A stretch of DNA of 64,000 bases from CAYNLK01 sp964398055 (GTDB lineage: Bacteria; Chloroflexota; Anaerolineae; 4572-78; J111). Each line of letters begins with the position of its first letter. Position 1 is the stretch's first letter. A program made the translations under genes and the position numbers. Shown piece by piece: positions 63,306 through 64,000 of this stretch. The notes beneath the pieces are model-generated. The model saw only the letters and a list, made by a program, of their open reading frames with translations. It did not search any database and was not told where the DNA came from. The DNA lies in assembly GCA_964398055.1 (NCBI GenBank), contig CAYNLK010000023.1:1-64000 (forward strand), given 5' to 3'.

Positions 63306-64000
63306 TCATTCCAGGAACGACTTCTGCAAGACTTCGCCGTTCACCTGCCCGGCGTGGAAGGTGCGGCCGCTGACTACGTTGGTCACATAAATCTCGGCCG
63401 GGCTGAACAGCAGCGGGTCAACCTGATAGAAGTCGAATTTGTAGCCTTTGAATGTATCGTAAAAGGGCGCGCCGTAATCGCGGGAGGTTGAGGCCGGCAC
63501 GCGCGGCACCACCTCCTCCAGCTCCTGATCATCGGCCCGGACGGTGTAATAGACCTGACCGCCGTACAGGATAGCGTCGTTGGTGCGGCCGATGGCCCGG
63601 ATATCGCTTTTGGCGACCGGCGGCAAAGGACAGGTGCCAAAGCCGTTCAAAATCTTGTCGAGGTCAAAGCCTAATTCGTGGAGTTTGTGCAGGCCGGTTT
63701 CAACTACCCGCGCCGCCACCTGAACGCCGCCCACCGCGCAGGCCGTGGGGGCGACCAATAACGTGAGCCGGTCGGCGGCCACGCCGGCCCGCTCGGCGAT
63801 GTAGTCGGCCACTTCAGGCGTTGGGATCGTCGCGGTTTCCAGGCAGAGAACGGCCTGGGTGGCCGGGTCGGTATAGCCCAGCTCATCGTACAGTTTTTCC
63901 TCGGCGCGGATCAAGGCCCGAGCCGGACCGCTGCCCATAGCAAAGTAATCGCCCTTGCTCACCGACCAGCCGGCGTATTGGGCGGCCATGCAGGCCAGCT
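63306..64000 (-). CDS. mch: Methenyl-H4MPT cyclohydrolase, C-terminal part (runs off the window)
   Basis: A partial Mch. At least 227 residues are visible, from MAAQYAGWSVSKGDYF with earlier codons (LAC) continuing beyond the edge. Full-length Mch is about 310-325 residues, so roughly the first 90 are missing. SGPARALIRAEEKLYDELG and VAPTACAVGGVQVAARVVETG are family-typical. Mch interconverts N5-formyl- and N5,N10-methenyl-H4MPT. It is on the same strand as the other C1 genes and lies immediately upstream of the ATP-grasp gene (73 bases). Confidence 0.95.
   Translation of the reverse strand, partial: LACMAAQYAGWSVSKGDYFAMGSGPARALIRAEEKLYDELGYTDPATQAVLCLETATIPTPEVADYIAERAGVAADRLTLLVAPTACAVGGVQVAARVVETGLHKLHELGFDLDKILNGFGTCPLPPVAKSDIRAIGRTNDAILYGGQVYYTVRADDQELEEVVPRVPASTSRDYGAPFYDTFKGYKFDFYQVDPLLFSPAEIYVTNVVSGRTFHAGQVNGEVLQKSFLE

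Overview
The window looks like a chromosomal segment from a GC-rich bacterium, most likely an uncultivated Chloroflexota (Anaerolineae-like). This placement is inferred from gene content: a zinc-ribbon/DUF6754-like/glutamate-mutase-L operon, a LysM-bearing sugar-binding protein, a glycoside hydrolase with an ABC sugar operon, and intergenic spacers filled with iterated short words. No rRNA or marker protein is present to confirm it. One tRNA (CAT anticodon) is present.

Region 1 (1-17,010, almost all minus strand) is a redox, sulfur and metalloid island. It starts with a ccdA-like gene cut by what looks like an IS3-family end at the left edge. It then holds a membrane thioredoxin, an AT-rich two-gene permease, an ACR3/bile-acid-type transporter, three TauE/SafE exporters, a large permease, a CDF metal exporter, an FmdE-like protein, a ferredoxin, a PIG-L deacetylase, UspA, three DGC-type zinc-binding proteins, OsmC, a GcvH-like carrier protein, a radical SAM enzyme that resembles tungsten-oxidoreductase maturases, and two ArsR-family regulators that share an upstream sequence.

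Region 2 (17,487-33,814) begins with the tRNA. A strong-looking promoter at 17,703-17,731 then precedes a seven-gene plus-strand operon: a small protein, a DUF6754-like membrane protein, a polytopic protein, a 2,051-residue zinc-ribbon protein with about 45 degenerate 'PDWLAEL' motifs, another polytopic protein, a MutL (glutamate mutase L) family ATPase without any mutase, and a barrel-sandwich/KOW-like protein. This is the best candidate for an undescribed system. After it come a surface-anchored small protein, two Hsp20 genes, a TolB-like lipoprotein and an HtrA protease.

Region 3 (33,826-46,885, minus strand) is a carbohydrate operon. A chimeric DeoR-type regulator is followed by a GH38-like alpha-mannosidase, a LysM-fused solute-binding protein, two ABC permeases, a UroD-family protein, an FGGY kinase, a PfkB kinase and a HAD hydrolase. 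There is no ABC ATPase.

Region 4 (46,943-64,000) is a tetrahydromethanopterin/methanofuran C1 island. It encodes pterin synthesis (HPPK-MptA fusion, dihydropteroate synthase, beta-RFAP synthase, DUF447, DUF6513, a pterin dehydratase, a RimK-type ligase), methanofuran synthesis (MfnB, MfnE, MfnF), formylmethanofuran dehydrogenase subunits A, B and D, and the start-truncated mch. Subunit B keeps the iron-sulfur cysteines and the metal-ligand cysteine, and subunit D is present. The complex therefore looks like the archaeal tungsten/molybdenum enzyme rather than the metal-free formyl hydrolase of aerobic methylotrophs. FwdC, Ftr and a methylene-H4MPT dehydrogenase are not in the window and may lie past the right edge.
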